Shown: piece by piece, positions 63,805 to 64,000 of the stretch | Numbering within the stretch: position 1 is the stretch's first letter | Layout: every line of letters starts with the position of its first letter | Assembly (NCBI GenBank): GCA_905221605.1 | Contig: CAJNDS010000169.1 | Coordinates: forward strand, 801,001-865,000 | Reading direction: 5' to 3' | Length of the DNA: 64,000 nucleotides | Source: Symbiodinium natans | Lineage: Eukaryota; Sar; Dinophyceae; Suessiales; Symbiodiniaceae | Notes under the pieces: generated by a model | The model's database searches: none | What the model was told of the DNA's origin: nothing | What the model saw: only the letters and a program-made list of their open reading frames with translations | Made by a program: the position numbers and the translations under genes

Positions 63805-64000
63805 ATTATTTCAATAGGCCCTATCAACCCTAAGTCCCAAACCGTAAGCCCTTTATGCAGGGCATATAACCCCAAGCCCTAAACCCCAAGCCTCATGTAC
63901 TTTTGGGGTGTAAGGACCCCTAGAATAAGGGGGATTCTGGATAAGCCATGATTTGTAGAATCCCTAAACCCTAAACCCTAAACCCTTTTTCCCTAAACCC

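Noticed and set aside
1-64000. CRISPR arrays, rRNA genes, operons and bacterial insertion sequences
   Set aside because: None seen. The tandem repeats are telomere-type without unique spacers. No tRNA gene was recognised by eye, though a covariance-model scan would be needed to exclude one.

Overview
This window looks like nuclear DNA of a dinoflagellate. No homology search was possible. The basis is fourfold. (1) Heptamers TTTAGGG/CCCTAAA and variants are scattered through nearly every non-coding stretch. (2) Coding sequence is cut into short exons whose joins need GC, GA and GT donors, as reported for dinoflagellates. (3) A gene at 31992-33424 joins a ubiquitin-like N-terminus to a long array of RCC1-like repeats (FAAILGDGSVVTWG type), a family I associate with Symbiodiniaceae. 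(4) An 11-base match to the 3' end of the dinoflagellate spliced leader lies just upstream of that gene.

Exon models rest on an open frame bounded by AG on the left and GT/GC/GA on the right, with the reading phase continuing into the next exon. Confidence is high only where a known domain reappears across several joins: the RCC1-like gene, a complete small RING protein (38807-39586) and an AKR2-like ankyrin protein (core 20289-23188). Many GC-rich islands are open in two or three frames, so most other models are hypotheses. Several intron-exon joins leave the exact base unresolved.

Layout: 1-9 kb holds fragmentary genes, CT repeats and the first foldback elements. 9.3-9.8 kb is a trinucleotide microsatellite. 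10-17 kb has several small multi-exon genes. 18-23.2 kb is the ankyrin gene. 26.9-28.1 kb is a 1.2 kb C/T-only tract inside a probable intron. 29-30.5 kb has two small genes. 32-33.4 kb is the RCC1-like gene. 36.5-38 kb has two closely spaced genes. 38.8-39.6 kb is the RING gene. 44.0-44.4 kb has a paired palindromic repeat. 52-60 kb is dense in small multi-exon genes and telomere-like arrays. 60-64 kb has long telomere-like arrays with isolated exons. Every gene I can support reads on the + strand, which fits a one-directional gene array; for most the product is unknown.

The most striking feature is how the introns are built. A 99-bp element with inverted ends and a TA duplication sits inside the RCC1-like gene and is itself a GT-AG intron. 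TTTAGGG arrays repeatedly supply the GT donor (G|GTTTAG) and sometimes the AG acceptor (TTTAG|G). At least three other families of short foldback elements lie in introns and spacers.
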